Part shown: positions 19,101-27,394 of the stretch, piece after piece
Layout: each line of letters begins with the position of its first letter
Numbering within the stretch: position 1 is the stretch's first letter
Virus record (IMG/VR): IMGVR_UViG_3300033149_006617
Location: 1 to 64,000 of that record
DNA from: a virus
DNA: 64,000 nucleotides
Strand: one strand, 5' to 3'
Notes under the pieces: model-generated
Seen by the model: only the letters and a program-made list of their open reading frames with translations
Told to the model about the DNA's origin: nothing
Database searches by the model: none
Made by a program: the position numbers and the translations under genes

Positions 19101-19209
19101 AGGCTATGGCAATTATCTGGAAGTTGCGGTGCAAACCGCAGGTGGGATTGCAATATATTGCTCTGCAGACCTTGGCGAGACTTGGGTACAGAAGCAAGTG
19201 GTGACTTAG
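16186..19209 (+). CDS. Large tail protein with C-terminal beta-propeller-like repeats
   Basis: 1007 residues, beta-rich and Trp/Tyr-rich. After an N-terminal tail-attachment region (residues 1-130, ELYQYWRLGYWWATEEW) come two or three carbohydrate-module-like segments (YYFTRLDF..., VINMKANWSGS). Residues about 800-1007 look like propeller blades and end with the Asp-box CSADLGETW, a motif of sialidase-type propellers. Gene order, after the tape measure, fits a distal tail or receptor-facing protein. No catalytic sialidase residues were confirmed. Confidence 0.6.
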   Translation: MATVYGPWCKTNLVVNPSCSLTLRQYNPEDPHGRHTQQVLSVTFDCGYGWRATWRCEWRLQPMPPFQTELYQYWRLGYWWATEEWFVEHESITSPAPDSATTEFSAWFNGIIIQKRGLENAVRGDAGIQHPDELDIEYRYLAEADSVTTTATFGPLSGYRGIGQAFGDDVSFDNPTLSLDYARESVNEGYGSGVFNDIKINGDDAPCYGLDNPHEYGSGNSIYVGQNNPPASPDGGWSGWIWPPYKVHYYGMPVHMWDDDYTTAQIRDALYSMHNHDENELFGDPLWAGDFDGKSWEIWNRSWGAYPEDYDDFTSDPTLWFNLHPAWLLGTLEKNLDDRIVCDEYPLDNFDPADGRFKAIVWDHKPELEVHYPDGHQPTPWVGSTGIDVTNDGATTYIEAFGPGYVERTLRSYYFTRLDFNPDEGPPYPWDYVDWKFHNGETYEGSGIYYTDEDVFNYSNYSYLVINMKANWSGSALSRDWYFQIYYYDLTINDNHLTGGRDFSYSVTPRVVTYTISVDYDERSTSVDKVIDLAFPAEKYLPRLYHVYKLRISNLVNGDTIQFNSIKLTRYNPATNKFGEDTNSVEMGIVFPDSYPGDEDDHFSVATTVDGVLTFDRSTDNVGQNGVEKGLPHVYYLEGAASGLDLSTEQTLDDFAEQLSRQEGFSAQKVASISDNGGPLKDSDGNSLQPEYWCLLQETVGTQGTTLYACPKARTIKLAAGMTYYARPRKILRGGIQGLAYYGDNEQRARANLRVNAYRCEDDAKGDILEDYAITNEWGHFIVRRLYETQTYALLGAGDPTACLDIRNVETNWRNVPVSGISNPVLVQLREGPVVLFYLSGGDIWSVMQTTPPLDFSNSMQHTTYGDVQNIDAIATNDGKICVAFDRGGTIYFLFLESASRRTIGGIKTVKENWTKPALLDHMGILFLAGIDDPDVKLTRLHSYGSGQLPFSDGSYDRTIVDGEDVDIIGLSGYGNYLEVAVQTAGGIAIYCSADLGETWVQKQVVT

Positions 19210-19210
19210 G

Positions 19211-21886
19211 ATGGCTACTATCTCAAGAGGAACGGTTAGGATATGGGATGCCGGTAGAACATACAAGCCGCTTGGTGGGGGAATAGGCAAATACGTCCGC
19301 CTGCAGGATGAATTAAGGACCGAAAAACTCCAACAAGAGGAAAATGATGATGCCAGCCAGTTCCTCCAACGATATATAAGAGCAAACGAGATATATCCCA
19401 CTGAGGACTACGCCAGTATTTATGGCTTGGCAGAAAATTGGATTAGTGCAGGAATACTATCGAGTATGAGGCTTAGCGATGATCCTGAATTTTATGTATG
19501 TAGGCCATTTGTGAACCAAAGCCAGAATGTGGATGTTGATAGGTTTGATTACTACGTAGATGGTGAACAAGTAACCTATATAGGGGATTCGTCATCCCCT
19601 ACTCTAAGGCAATGTATTCTTCCTCTTCCTGGCGAATTTGTTGGGGACAATCCGATCTCGGTAGCATCGGTCGTGCAGGATACCAGTGTTGGGGATAGTG
19701 CAGAAGAGGAGGGGGAAGAATATGGGGGGGAAGAAGGAGATTTGGCAGAGACCTACAGCCTATCGGCATTAGGGTCATTATCACATGTGAAAACTAAATT
19801 TGTATTACCTCCCGACCCCACCATCATAATGCAACTTCACCTTGGGGCTCCCCCTGCAAATGTAAACGACGAGCAGGGCATGGCATGGTTCGCTACCCCG
19901 CCATCGTTCGAGATATGTTTTGGTGGTGAAAGCCCAGGCAACTATGAGATGCCGGAGTATTCACTATACTTCACCCCTAGTGGTGGTAGCGGGTATGAAA
20001 GTAGCCTTTATTGGCACAATAATGCCACTAACGAATGGAAGAAACTCGAACCGGAACGAGGTTCGGCCCTGAAATTTTCGCAGGGGAAAAAGGCGCAAAT
20101 GCAATCCACATGGTTATACATAACAAGAGTGGGGGACTTTATTGTCATTGCCGATAATTATGATTATAAGGATGCGGCTGTTTATAGAATACCCATCAGT
20201 GATGATGCTTCTTGGCACCCTGTGATTCTGGAGGGAAAATTGCATATTGTAGCACGAGGCATACCATACATATTTTCGCTATATGCCACCAAAATGGTGT
20301 ATGCCCAAGTGCAGTCCCCTTATTACTATACGGGATACAGCCTGTCAAATTCAGGTTATGATTCGGATAACCCATTCTTCACTAATTGCTATGGCCTGGC
20401 AGTACAACTCTATGACGACGCCACGGGCGAGCCGACTATGACGCTAAAAGTACCGCAGATAAGCATCAAGGCTAAGGAGGATACCCAGGTTGCTTGGGTG
20501 CTCACACTCAATCCTCACACATGGTATTGCAGAACTTATGGGGCAAAACCCACCGTGGCACAAGATGGGCCGGTCCAGGATAGTGTAGAGCCCATCCTAA
20601 TGGATACATCACCTCAGGCCGCAACAGTCAACATTTGGCAATATATGAAGTTCGAGGTTGAATCCAGAGGTTACTCAGACCATCAAACGGACATCAAGGC
20701 TTACCAGGGGGCTCATAGTAGGGATAGAGGAGCAGATTATGGCATATGGATGGACAATATGTTAGGGCAAGTGGCTGATTTCAAGGACGGAACATGCATC
20801 CAGATATACGTTGGCGATGCCCCAGGGCCTTATTCGACGCTATTGGCTACATTATACACCGTCCAGAATAATCCCAGTCTGGTGGATGGTTCATTAGAAA
20901 TACATGCCGTTGACGGATATGCCAAGCTGTCTGCCACTAAGAATTTTGGTTTTTGGCCCTGTTTTGATGGCTGGAAGGAGGCCGATGTCATCCGTTTCCT
21001 GGCAGGTTGCGCATATCTAGGCTTCCCTGTCTACACCAAACCTGAATTAGACCCATCTGAATATGTTCAATATCAGCTCAGCCTTGAGGATATATCTGGC
21101 GAATGGGGCACTGATCTCGGCAGGATTCCGGTAGGGAAGCCTGGGAAGGAGCGATTGATGCCCGACGAGGGCAAGAATGCCCTCGATGTGATGCGCCAGG
21201 CTGTGAAGATGGGCTCTGGAGCCGAAATATGGTTTGATGAAAATGATATTTTGCATACGGGGTGCCCATTTTGCCGCGAAAAAAGGACCCAAGATAATTA
21301 CATTTACCACAATGGTACGATGTGGACAGGTGCTGTAGCAGGCAAGCCCCAATCGCTATGTAACAATACTGTCGTGAGGAATTTTTGGTCTAGGCACAGC
21401 GTGCGGCCCGCTCCTACCAATGAAGGTTGGATACATGCAGCGGCCTCACCAAGGATGAGCGTAAGCTCTTATGAGATGGCTAATCGTATTTCGATCAAGA
21501 GCACGTCACCTGACGGCACTACTATGACCGTCCATTACGTGGATTACGCATCATTGCACGACCCCACCTCTACTAGATATAAGGGGTATCCAGTTGACTA
21601 CGTTGAGGACTACAACGTGGCCACTAATTACCAACAGTTGGTACAATATGCCCAGATAAAAATCTGGGAATTGACCCATCCATCTGAGTACATACAACTG
21701 ACTACCCCCCTTGACGAAGACATAAAAATTGGAGATGTGATAAAGGTATATGGGGCTGAGCCATTGAACGCCAACGAGAAATATTATCGTGTTGAATCGG
21801 TCCATCACGAGTTCAATATCAGAACATTACGCAATCCACGGACCACAATTACCGCTAAGAGAATACTGGAGGATTCCGATGCCTGA
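19211..21886 (+). CDS. Tail hub / baseplate protein
   Basis: 891 residues. The C-terminal third (DGYAKLSATKNFGFWPC, EDYNVATNYQQLVQYAQIK, LDEDIKIGDVIKVYG..., KYYRVESVHHEF) matches the pattern of gp27/gpD-like tail hubs, in which a late beta barrel follows a domain that defines an orientation. An acidic loop near residue 165 (EEEGEEYGGEEGD) is an insertion. The Cys pair GCPFCREK near residue 690 may bind metal. It follows the propeller-bearing tail protein by one base. Confidence 0.6.
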   Translation: MATISRGTVRIWDAGRTYKPLGGGIGKYVRLQDELRTEKLQQEENDDASQFLQRYIRANEIYPTEDYASIYGLAENWISAGILSSMRLSDDPEFYVCRPFVNQSQNVDVDRFDYYVDGEQVTYIGDSSSPTLRQCILPLPGEFVGDNPISVASVVQDTSVGDSAEEEGEEYGGEEGDLAETYSLSALGSLSHVKTKFVLPPDPTIIMQLHLGAPPANVNDEQGMAWFATPPSFEICFGGESPGNYEMPEYSLYFTPSGGSGYESSLYWHNNATNEWKKLEPERGSALKFSQGKKAQMQSTWLYITRVGDFIVIADNYDYKDAAVYRIPISDDASWHPVILEGKLHIVARGIPYIFSLYATKMVYAQVQSPYYYTGYSLSNSGYDSDNPFFTNCYGLAVQLYDDATGEPTMTLKVPQISIKAKEDTQVAWVLTLNPHTWYCRTYGAKPTVAQDGPVQDSVEPILMDTSPQAATVNIWQYMKFEVESRGYSDHQTDIKAYQGAHSRDRGADYGIWMDNMLGQVADFKDGTCIQIYVGDAPGPYSTLLATLYTVQNNPSLVDGSLEIHAVDGYAKLSATKNFGFWPCFDGWKEADVIRFLAGCAYLGFPVYTKPELDPSEYVQYQLSLEDISGEWGTDLGRIPVGKPGKERLMPDEGKNALDVMRQAVKMGSGAEIWFDENDILHTGCPFCREKRTQDNYIYHNGTMWTGAVAGKPQSLCNNTVVRNFWSRHSVRPAPTNEGWIHAAASPRMSVSSYEMANRISIKSTSPDGTTMTVHYVDYASLHDPTSTRYKGYPVDYVEDYNVATNYQQLVQYAQIKIWELTHPSEYIQLTTPLDEDIKIGDVIKVYGAEPLNANEKYYRVESVHHEFNIRTLRNPRTTITAKRILEDSDA

Positions 21887-22115
21887 CCCTAGGATAATGA
21901 ATGTAAATGCCAACCCTTTAGTGCCGCAGGAGGGCAGTGCCATCGTAGTCCCTCTCAATAAGATAACGTATGATGGTACGTCCTTTTCCGAGTATGTTTA
22001 TTGGAGGTTGGGGCGCATTTCATTCGGCGAAAATCCACGCCTGATGGACATGCCCCGCAAAGTCCCCGTCAGAACCGGTATAAAATTGTTCTTTAGCACG
22101 CCGACTGTCACATAG
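21879..22115 (+). CDS. Small tail-module protein
   Basis: 78 residues starting at ATG 21879 inside the end of the hub gene, with GGAGGAT upstream. Short beta pattern (YDGTSFSEYVYWRLGRISFG), no family recognised. Co-translated with the hub; a baseplate accessory is likely. Confidence 0.5.
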   Translation: MPDPRIMNVNANPLVPQEGSAIVVPLNKITYDGTSFSEYVYWRLGRISFGENPRLMDMPRKVPVRTGIKLFFSTPTVT

Positions 22116-22127
22116 AGGTGAAATACA

Positions 22128-23048
22128 ATGGCCACACCAACTCCAAATTATGCAATGCAGGTTGACCATGTAAATGATGATATAGTTACTCCAACCGAGT
22201 TTGATAAGGTGAGGAGGATTGTTGATAATGTATTAGGCGAATTCCTCCAAAATCTGTTTGCCGACGGAGTAATTTCCGGCTGGACGATTGCAGCCACTGG
22301 CACAATTGATGCTGGCTCTGGGATGATTGATGGGGCCTATTGCAGAACCACTGCCGTTGAGACCACTTTGGCAGAGGGATTGGACGCCAGCGAGACCGAT
22401 ATAACCGTCACCGACGGCTCTGCTTATTATGCCGATGTGGTGTTCAGGATAGATTCGGAATTATTCCACGTAACTGACGTGAACGGAAACACACTCACAG
22501 TGGAAAGAGGATACCGAGGCACAACGGCCACAACACACTCCAATGGTGCTACGTTGAGTTATGTGGGCCATCATATTTCCAATATCTCCCCAGGCGCGAA
22601 AAATTACATATATGGTCATAAGATTGATTCATCCGCTACTTATGGGAGACCATCGTTCCGCGCCAACACTACCGGCACGAAAGCAAGTGGGGACATCTAT
22701 CTTGGCTATGGTGCTGCAGATGCTAATGGAAACTTATCGGATATTGTCTGCAGTAGCCTCGATGGCTATGCTGACCGGAATTGCTACCCGTTCGAGATAC
22801 TAATGATTTCCGGCACCGGCGAAGTGGCCCCGATCCCAGCCGGTACGTATGTTGATATTACAATTGACCACTCTGCAATACAGTCGTTCAAATTATTCGG
22901 GAAGATAGAGGTAACTGTAAACGAACCCGACTTTAGTGTGGAGTATCCTTATTATCCCACTGAGACCTCATTCAAGGTTAGGATAACCAACAATGGTTCC
23001 TATAGTGGGAATGTTACATATTCATGGGTTCGGAGAGGCAACATATAA
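22128..23048 (+). CDS. Virion protein with repeated structural-domain motif
   Basis: 306 residues. Residues 80-140 (DASETDITVTDGSAYYADVV, VNGNTLTVERGYRGTTAT) match a small beta domain seen in many phage tail and collar proteins and in the connector at 9107. The C-terminal third (KIEVTVNEPDFSVEYP) is Ig-like. The start has GAGGTGAAATACA. A tail-fibre or collar component is probable. Confidence 0.6.
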   Translation: MATPTPNYAMQVDHVNDDIVTPTEFDKVRRIVDNVLGEFLQNLFADGVISGWTIAATGTIDAGSGMIDGAYCRTTAVETTLAEGLDASETDITVTDGSAYYADVVFRIDSELFHVTDVNGNTLTVERGYRGTTATTHSNGATLSYVGHHISNISPGAKNYIYGHKIDSSATYGRPSFRANTTGTKASGDIYLGYGAADANGNLSDIVCSSLDGYADRNCYPFEILMISGTGEVAPIPAGTYVDITIDHSAIQSFKLFGKIEVTVNEPDFSVEYPYYPTETSFKVRITNNGSYSGNVTYSWVRRGNI

Positions 23049-23057
23049 AGGAGAACG

Positions 23058-24146
23058 ATGATGAGACCACAGATAAATATAACCACTGCAAATATCGTTA
23101 GGGATAACGAAGGAAACATTATATTCAAGCAACAAGTTGCTCCTATTTTTCAGCCTAAAAAAATGAATATATTGTTAGACCCAGCAACTGCAAATGGCAC
23201 TGTGGGGATAGTAAGAAATGCCGGTCTAGGAGATATTCTAATGATTACTCCTGCTATAAAGGCGCTCAAGAAACGCAGGCCGGATTTAGAAATTGATTAT
23301 TGGGTTCCCCCCTATCACATAGGGCTGTTGGACCATAATCCATATTGCAATGGGAAGGCCCTCTCTGAGGGGATGGCACTCCCACCTGATAATGTATGTG
23401 ATGAGTATGATCATTTCTGTATATTGAATAATTATGTTGAGATGCACCAATTGAACTTTACCATTCCCAGGCCGGATTTATTTGCGATGGCATTAGGGGT
23501 AACAATTGAGGATACCACTCCTCTTTATTACATAGAGGAATCGGAAAGGGATTGGGCGTTAGGATGGCTTTTAAGCCAAGGGCTCGATCCTAACAAGAAA
23601 ACAGTGGGTATTTGTGGGCGCGGAATTTGGTTCTGGCGCTCGTGGCCCATTCGTCACATAAAAACCGCTACACTTATGCTCGTTGACGATTATAACGTTG
23701 TCATAACAGACCATAACAACCAATTTGATATAGGCGTTCCAGGGCCTATTTATGCTTGTGGATTTCCACTAAGGCAAATTGCAGCGATAATGAGCCATTT
23801 CGACGTTATGGTCAGTCCCGATTCTGGGATGTACCACCTGGCTGCTGCCCTTGGTGTTGATATGGTGGTATTGTTCAGCGCCATCAAGCCGGACTTACGG
23901 GTAAGCAAATATCATAACTTTACTGCAATCGCGGCGGGCTTGCCATGCCAGCCATGCAACAGTGATGATGGAAGACTTATGGCTACATGCGGTGCCAAAT
24001 GCATAACAGAACTAGACCCATCATTGGTTGTGGCTGAGATAAAGAGGAGATTGGAAGGAAAAGCCCAAGTAAAAGAATATGTCACGCAAGGGATGCAACT
24101 CCCAGGGTTTGTGGCTAGTGGTGAAAAATTTCGTGTAGTGGGTTGA
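23058..24146 (+). CDS. Family 9 glycosyltransferase (heptosyltransferase-like)
   Basis: 362 residues. After a 45-residue lead, GLGDILMITPAIKALKKRRP is the N-terminal GT9 signature; VGICGRG and VMVSPDSGMYHLAAALG (donor site) follow; CQPCNSDDGRLMATCGAKC provides the Cys cluster seen in many GT9 proteins. Substrate is likely an ADP-heptose or similar donor. It follows tail genes, apart from the main sugar cluster. The promoter of the lysis genes overlaps its stop codon. Confidence 0.8.
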   Translation: MMRPQINITTANIVRDNEGNIIFKQQVAPIFQPKKMNILLDPATANGTVGIVRNAGLGDILMITPAIKALKKRRPDLEIDYWVPPYHIGLLDHNPYCNGKALSEGMALPPDNVCDEYDHFCILNNYVEMHQLNFTIPRPDLFAMALGVTIEDTTPLYYIEESERDWALGWLLSQGLDPNKKTVGICGRGIWFWRSWPIRHIKTATLMLVDDYNVVITDHNNQFDIGVPGPIYACGFPLRQIAAIMSHFDVMVSPDSGMYHLAAALGVDMVVLFSAIKPDLRVSKYHNFTAIAAGLPCQPCNSDDGRLMATCGAKCITELDPSLVVAEIKRRLEGKAQVKEYVTQGMQLPGFVASGEKFRVVG

Positions 24147-24171
24147 CATTTTTGCCCAATTGGTGTATCAT
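24143..24171 (+). promoter_or_regulatory. Sigma-70-type promoter of the lysis module
   Basis: TTGACA at 24143-24148, a 17-nt spacer, and TATCAT at 24166-24171. It overlaps the GT9 stop codon and precedes the holin-like genes by about 27 nt, so it likely drives lysis transcription. Confidence 0.7.
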
Positions 24172-24197
24172 AATAGCGGGGCAGAGGTGAATTTCAA

Positions 24198-24458
24198 ATG
24201 CCCAATGGTGTCACGTTCGATGACGTCAAAAAAATGAGCGAAGAGGAATTCAGGACATTATACGCCATGAATTACAGCGCCAACAAGGAAAGGTTCGACC
24301 GGATAGAAAGAAAGCTGGAATCCATTGATAGTAAGTTGGATGGATTAATCCAATGGAAAATATCCATGACTACTAAGATCATCGTTGTATCAGGGGCAGT
24401 AGGTGCTATTGTGTCAGTGTTGTTGCGAGTTTTGGGTGATAGATTATTTGGTCTGTAA
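24198..24458 (+). CDS. XhlA-like membrane-associated lysis protein
   Basis: 86 residues: an N-terminal amphipathic coiled coil (RFDRIERKLESIDSKLDGLI) and one C-terminal hydrophobic helix (IIVVSGAVGAIVSVLLRVL). This is the layout of XhlA/hemolysin-like proteins that work with a holin in cell lysis. It is followed by a two-span holin candidate. Confidence 0.65.
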   Translation: MPNGVTFDDVKKMSEEEFRTLYAMNYSANKERFDRIERKLESIDSKLDGLIQWKISMTTKIIVVSGAVGAIVSVLLRVLGDRLFGL

Positions 24459-24473
24459 AGGAGGTGGCATACT

Positions 24474-24728
24474 TTGGGTATCGAGCTAGCGGCTGGAGCG
24501 GTTGTTTCTGCACTGACGGAGATCATTGGTTCCATTACCATCGGGGGGAAGAGCCTCCCCACGTGGGCAAAATACTTGTGTGTAATCCTGCTTGGGTCTA
24601 TCATTACCACCGTGCTGGTCTATGGTAACTTCACCAATGATACATTCACTAAGGCACTGGTCGCAGTCATCACCGCAGCATTTGGAACTCATGCAACAGC
24701 CAAAGCCATAACAAAGACCGCAGGATAG
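24474..24728 (+). CDS. Holin candidate
   Basis: 84 residues from TTG 24474, with an ideal AAAGGAGGTGG. Hydrophobic N-terminal helix (residues 3-20), a second span (YLCVILLGSIITTVLVYG), and an Ala-rich C-terminal helix. Size, membrane spans and neighbours fit a holin that times lysis. Confidence 0.65.
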   Translation: MGIELAAGAVVSALTEIIGSITIGGKSLPTWAKYLCVILLGSIITTVLVYGNFTNDTFTKALVAVITAAFGTHATAKAITKTAG

Positions 24729-24738
24729 GGGTAGAAAA

Positions 24739-26019
24739 TTGGATATAGAGAAGTTCAGAAATGTTGGCATCAAAAACATTTCGGTTGATGAACTTTATGA
24801 CCTAGCGGTGGCGTGCGGGAGTATCCGTGCTGCCGCTAGAGTTATTAATGCATCGCAGGGATGGGTAAACGAAAAGTTACATAACTATTGCAAGAAAACC
24901 GGCAAGCCGTTTCCCGCGCACGCCCCCAGTAGCAAAGAAGATAAGGAACCTCAGCCCCCTAGTATTACATCACTTTTAAAGGCCAACACTGCCCTTCGCC
25001 GCGAAAATGAGCGGTTGCTGGGGAAGGTAGATATAATTATTGATATTCTACGGACAGAGATACAAGCATTACCCCCCGCACCTTCTCCTAAGATACACAC
25101 CCCCAAGAAAGCAAAAGGAAGGGAGCAAATAGCGTCATTATTATTGGGCGATTGGCATGTAGGCGAGAAGGTCGAGTCAACAACCGTCGCAGGATTGACT
25201 GAATATAATTACGGCATATTTCTCGAAAGGGTAGACATGATCCAGAATGCGATCTATAGTATCATCGAAAAGGAGCGCACCAGTTGCCCCATTAATAGGT
25301 TGATAATAAACATCCTTGGGGATATGATAACTGGGGAGATATGCTTTGACGGCCAAGCCCAGCAAATTGATCTTGCGCTGTACCACCAATATACATTAGG
25401 GGCGCGGCGGCTTGCGCTCTTCATTAGAGATATGGCCGGATTCTTCAACCAGGTAGACGTGCGGGCCATCCCTGGAAATCACCCCGAAGGCAGGAAGGGG
25501 CAACAGAAAAAACACCCTCTAAGTAAGGAAGAAGTAGTTTTCCTGTTTATGACTGGCATGTACTTGGCCGAGCAAGATAATGTAACTTTCGTTATCAGTC
25601 CGTGTACATACATGGTGTATGAGATATTCGATAAGAAATTCTTATTGCTACATGGCCATGAGGCTCGGCGTCACATGAGGGTGCCCTATTATGCTATGGA
25701 TAGACTTGTGCCTCAATTCGTGCAACTTTTCAGGATCAACTTGGATTATGTATATCTTGGGCACCACCATGTCGGCGCGGAAATCGAGCAAATGTACACG
25801 GAGAGATTTCATAATGGTAGCCTAGTAGGGGGTAGTCATTATAGTATTACTGGCCTCCAGGAGGTGTCATTCCCGCTCCAAAAATTGCATGGGATTCATC
25901 CAGACTGGGGGGTCACGTGGAGATACAATTTGAAGGCAGGTGAACCGGTTGAACTGACTCCAGATGAAAACGGTATCTATACACCAACGGTAGATGTGAA
26001 AGATTTAGGAAAACTATAA
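24739..26019 (+). CDS. Metallophosphoesterase with N-terminal helix-turn-helix
   Basis: 426 residues from TTG 24739. Calcineurin-type metal motifs in order: LLLGDWHVGE (DxH), INILGDMITG (GD), VRAIPGNHPEG (GNH), LLLHGHE and YVYLGHHHVG (GHxH). Residues 14-55 look like a helix-turn-helix (SIRAAARVINASQGWVNEKL), and residues 80-110 form a coiled coil. Phage relatives are poorly characterised; DNA or nucleotide phosphodiesters are plausible substrates. Location beside lysis genes is unusual for a nuclease. Confidence 0.75.
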   Translation: MDIEKFRNVGIKNISVDELYDLAVACGSIRAAARVINASQGWVNEKLHNYCKKTGKPFPAHAPSSKEDKEPQPPSITSLLKANTALRRENERLLGKVDIIIDILRTEIQALPPAPSPKIHTPKKAKGREQIASLLLGDWHVGEKVESTTVAGLTEYNYGIFLERVDMIQNAIYSIIEKERTSCPINRLIINILGDMITGEICFDGQAQQIDLALYHQYTLGARRLALFIRDMAGFFNQVDVRAIPGNHPEGRKGQQKKHPLSKEEVVFLFMTGMYLAEQDNVTFVISPCTYMVYEIFDKKFLLLHGHEARRHMRVPYYAMDRLVPQFVQLFRINLDYVYLGHHHVGAEIEQMYTERFHNGSLVGGSHYSITGLQEVSFPLQKLHGIHPDWGVTWRYNLKAGEPVELTPDENGIYTPTVDVKDLGKL

Positions 26020-26030
26020 AGGAGATGAAA

Positions 26031-26606
26031 ATGGAAAAAGAAGTAGAAAACGAATTGCGTAAGGTATTCGACGAGGTGCTCCATGATGTGTTGGAGAAGA
26101 TGGAGAATACTGCCAGTAAACTCCCCCCATATACATTCACCAAGCATGATTGCGCCGCAGAGGAGCTGGATGAATATAAGGATGCCATCGCTTGGTCAAT
26201 CTTGCACCTTGTGAGCCGGAAATTACACTTCAAAAACATATTCGAGGCACTCAGCCCATATTCCCCTGATAATAAGTGTTTTAGGCTAGGTGTAGATTTC
26301 GATGGGGTAGTAGTCGAGAATGGCCATTACCCTGAGATAGGGCCTCTACTCCCTGGGGCAAAAGAAACGCTACAGAGGTTGCGCGATGCAGGCTACTACA
26401 TAATTATATGGTCATGCCGATGGAATCCATTTTTTGATGATGCTGATGAGCAATATGAATTGGTCAGGCAATTTCTGGATGACAACAACGTACCCTATGC
26501 CGAAATTGCGCGGGAAGGGGGGAAGATATTAGTAAACGCCTACATTGATGACCTAGCCATTGAGTTCAGAAATTGGAAGGGAGTTGAAAGACTATTCTTA
26601 AAATAG
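26031..26606 (+). CDS. HAD-superfamily phosphatase-like protein
   Basis: 191 residues; ATG 26031 is 6 nt from GGAG. LGVDFDGVVVENG is HAD motif I (DxD), YYIIIWSCR motif II, EGGKILVNAYIDDLAIEF motifs III/IV. The 80-residue helical N-terminus (EVENELRKVFDEVLHDVLEK) is extra. Substrate unknown; polynucleotide 5'/3' phosphatase or nucleotidase are options. It follows the metallophosphoesterase directly. Confidence 0.7.
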   Translation: MEKEVENELRKVFDEVLHDVLEKMENTASKLPPYTFTKHDCAAEELDEYKDAIAWSILHLVSRKLHFKNIFEALSPYSPDNKCFRLGVDFDGVVVENGHYPEIGPLLPGAKETLQRLRDAGYYIIIWSCRWNPFFDDADEQYELVRQFLDDNNVPYAEIAREGGKILVNAYIDDLAIEFRNWKGVERLFLK

Positions 26607-26618
26607 GGAGGGCCTGTT

Positions 26619-26747
26619 GTGGCCAACTTCAAGCGTAAGCGCTCCAGGAAATCCACCAATAGAAATTCCAAACCTGTGCAAAAAACCGGCAACGGCAAAG
26701 AGAGATATTCCTTCCGTGAGAGGCGTCGGAGAATGATATACCACTAG
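26619..26747 (+). CDS. 42-residue basic protein
   Basis: GTG start with GGGAGGG 6 nt upstream. About one third of residues are Arg or Lys (KRKRSRKS, RERRRRM). Its stop TAG is part of the ribosome site of the next gene. Probably nucleic-acid binding; no family recognised. Confidence 0.5.
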   Translation: MANFKRKRSRKSTNRNSKPVQKTGNGKERYSFRERRRRMIYH

Positions 26748-26758
26748 GAGGATGTTCA

Positions 26759-27394
26759 ATGGCAATCCAAGTGTATCAGGAGGATATAGCCCGTGTGGCC
26801 GAAAAAGTAATTACCGCCCGCCAATCAGGGGCTAGGAGCTATACTATTGGAGAAACAGTATTCAGGCTGGATGTTGGTGGCTATTGCGCACGTTTTGTAA
26901 GGCAATGCCATGAGGCGGCGATGGGCCTGCATCCCTTCAGATGGGAATTTTGTGCCCCTGACGCCATTGAAATGGAAGAGAATCTAAGGTTGGCCCGCCA
27001 TCAAGTAGAAAACGCTCAGCGCGGGGACATCATTGCATTCAATCGCAATAGCGGCCCACACGGGCATATTGGCATTTATTTGGGAAACGGCAAGGTTGCC
27101 GAGAATACCATTTCAGGCAGGAGGGGTAATCCACGCAAGCCAGGGACTAAAATTTCCCGCATAGATGAAATAGGCCGGTGGAGAATAACCGGCTTCTACC
27201 GCCCGTTACCCAATGGAGACGAAATAAGGCTTATTAATTTGGATTCGCCAGGTTATACCCAGGTCATAGAATGTAATCTATCCATAGAACAGGGAACCGC
27301 AAGGGCTGATGTCCGTCCCTTGTTAGAGGCACTAGGTTATGAGGTGATCCCCCATATAATTGACCAGAGGAAGATTTATGTGAGGAAAATTTAG
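26759..27394 (+). CDS. Cysteine cell-wall hydrolase (CHAP/NlpC-P60-like endolysin)
   Basis: 211 residues. Catalytic Cys in VGGYCARFVRQCHEA near residue 45; His in GPHGHIGIYLGNGKVAEN near residue 101; QRGDIIAFN just before, the usual order of CHAP/NlpC-P60 peptidases. Residues 150-211 form a copper-amine-oxidase-N-like stalk domain (RADVRPLLEALGYEV). It would cut peptidoglycan peptides at the end of infection. The gene meets the polymerase gene tail to tail, sharing stop-codon bases. Confidence 0.7.
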   Translation: MAIQVYQEDIARVAEKVITARQSGARSYTIGETVFRLDVGGYCARFVRQCHEAAMGLHPFRWEFCAPDAIEMEENLRLARHQVENAQRGDIIAFNRNSGPHGHIGIYLGNGKVAENTISGRRGNPRKPGTKISRIDEIGRWRITGFYRPLPNGDEIRLINLDSPGYTQVIECNLSIEQGTARADVRPLLEALGYEVIPHIIDQRKIYVRKI

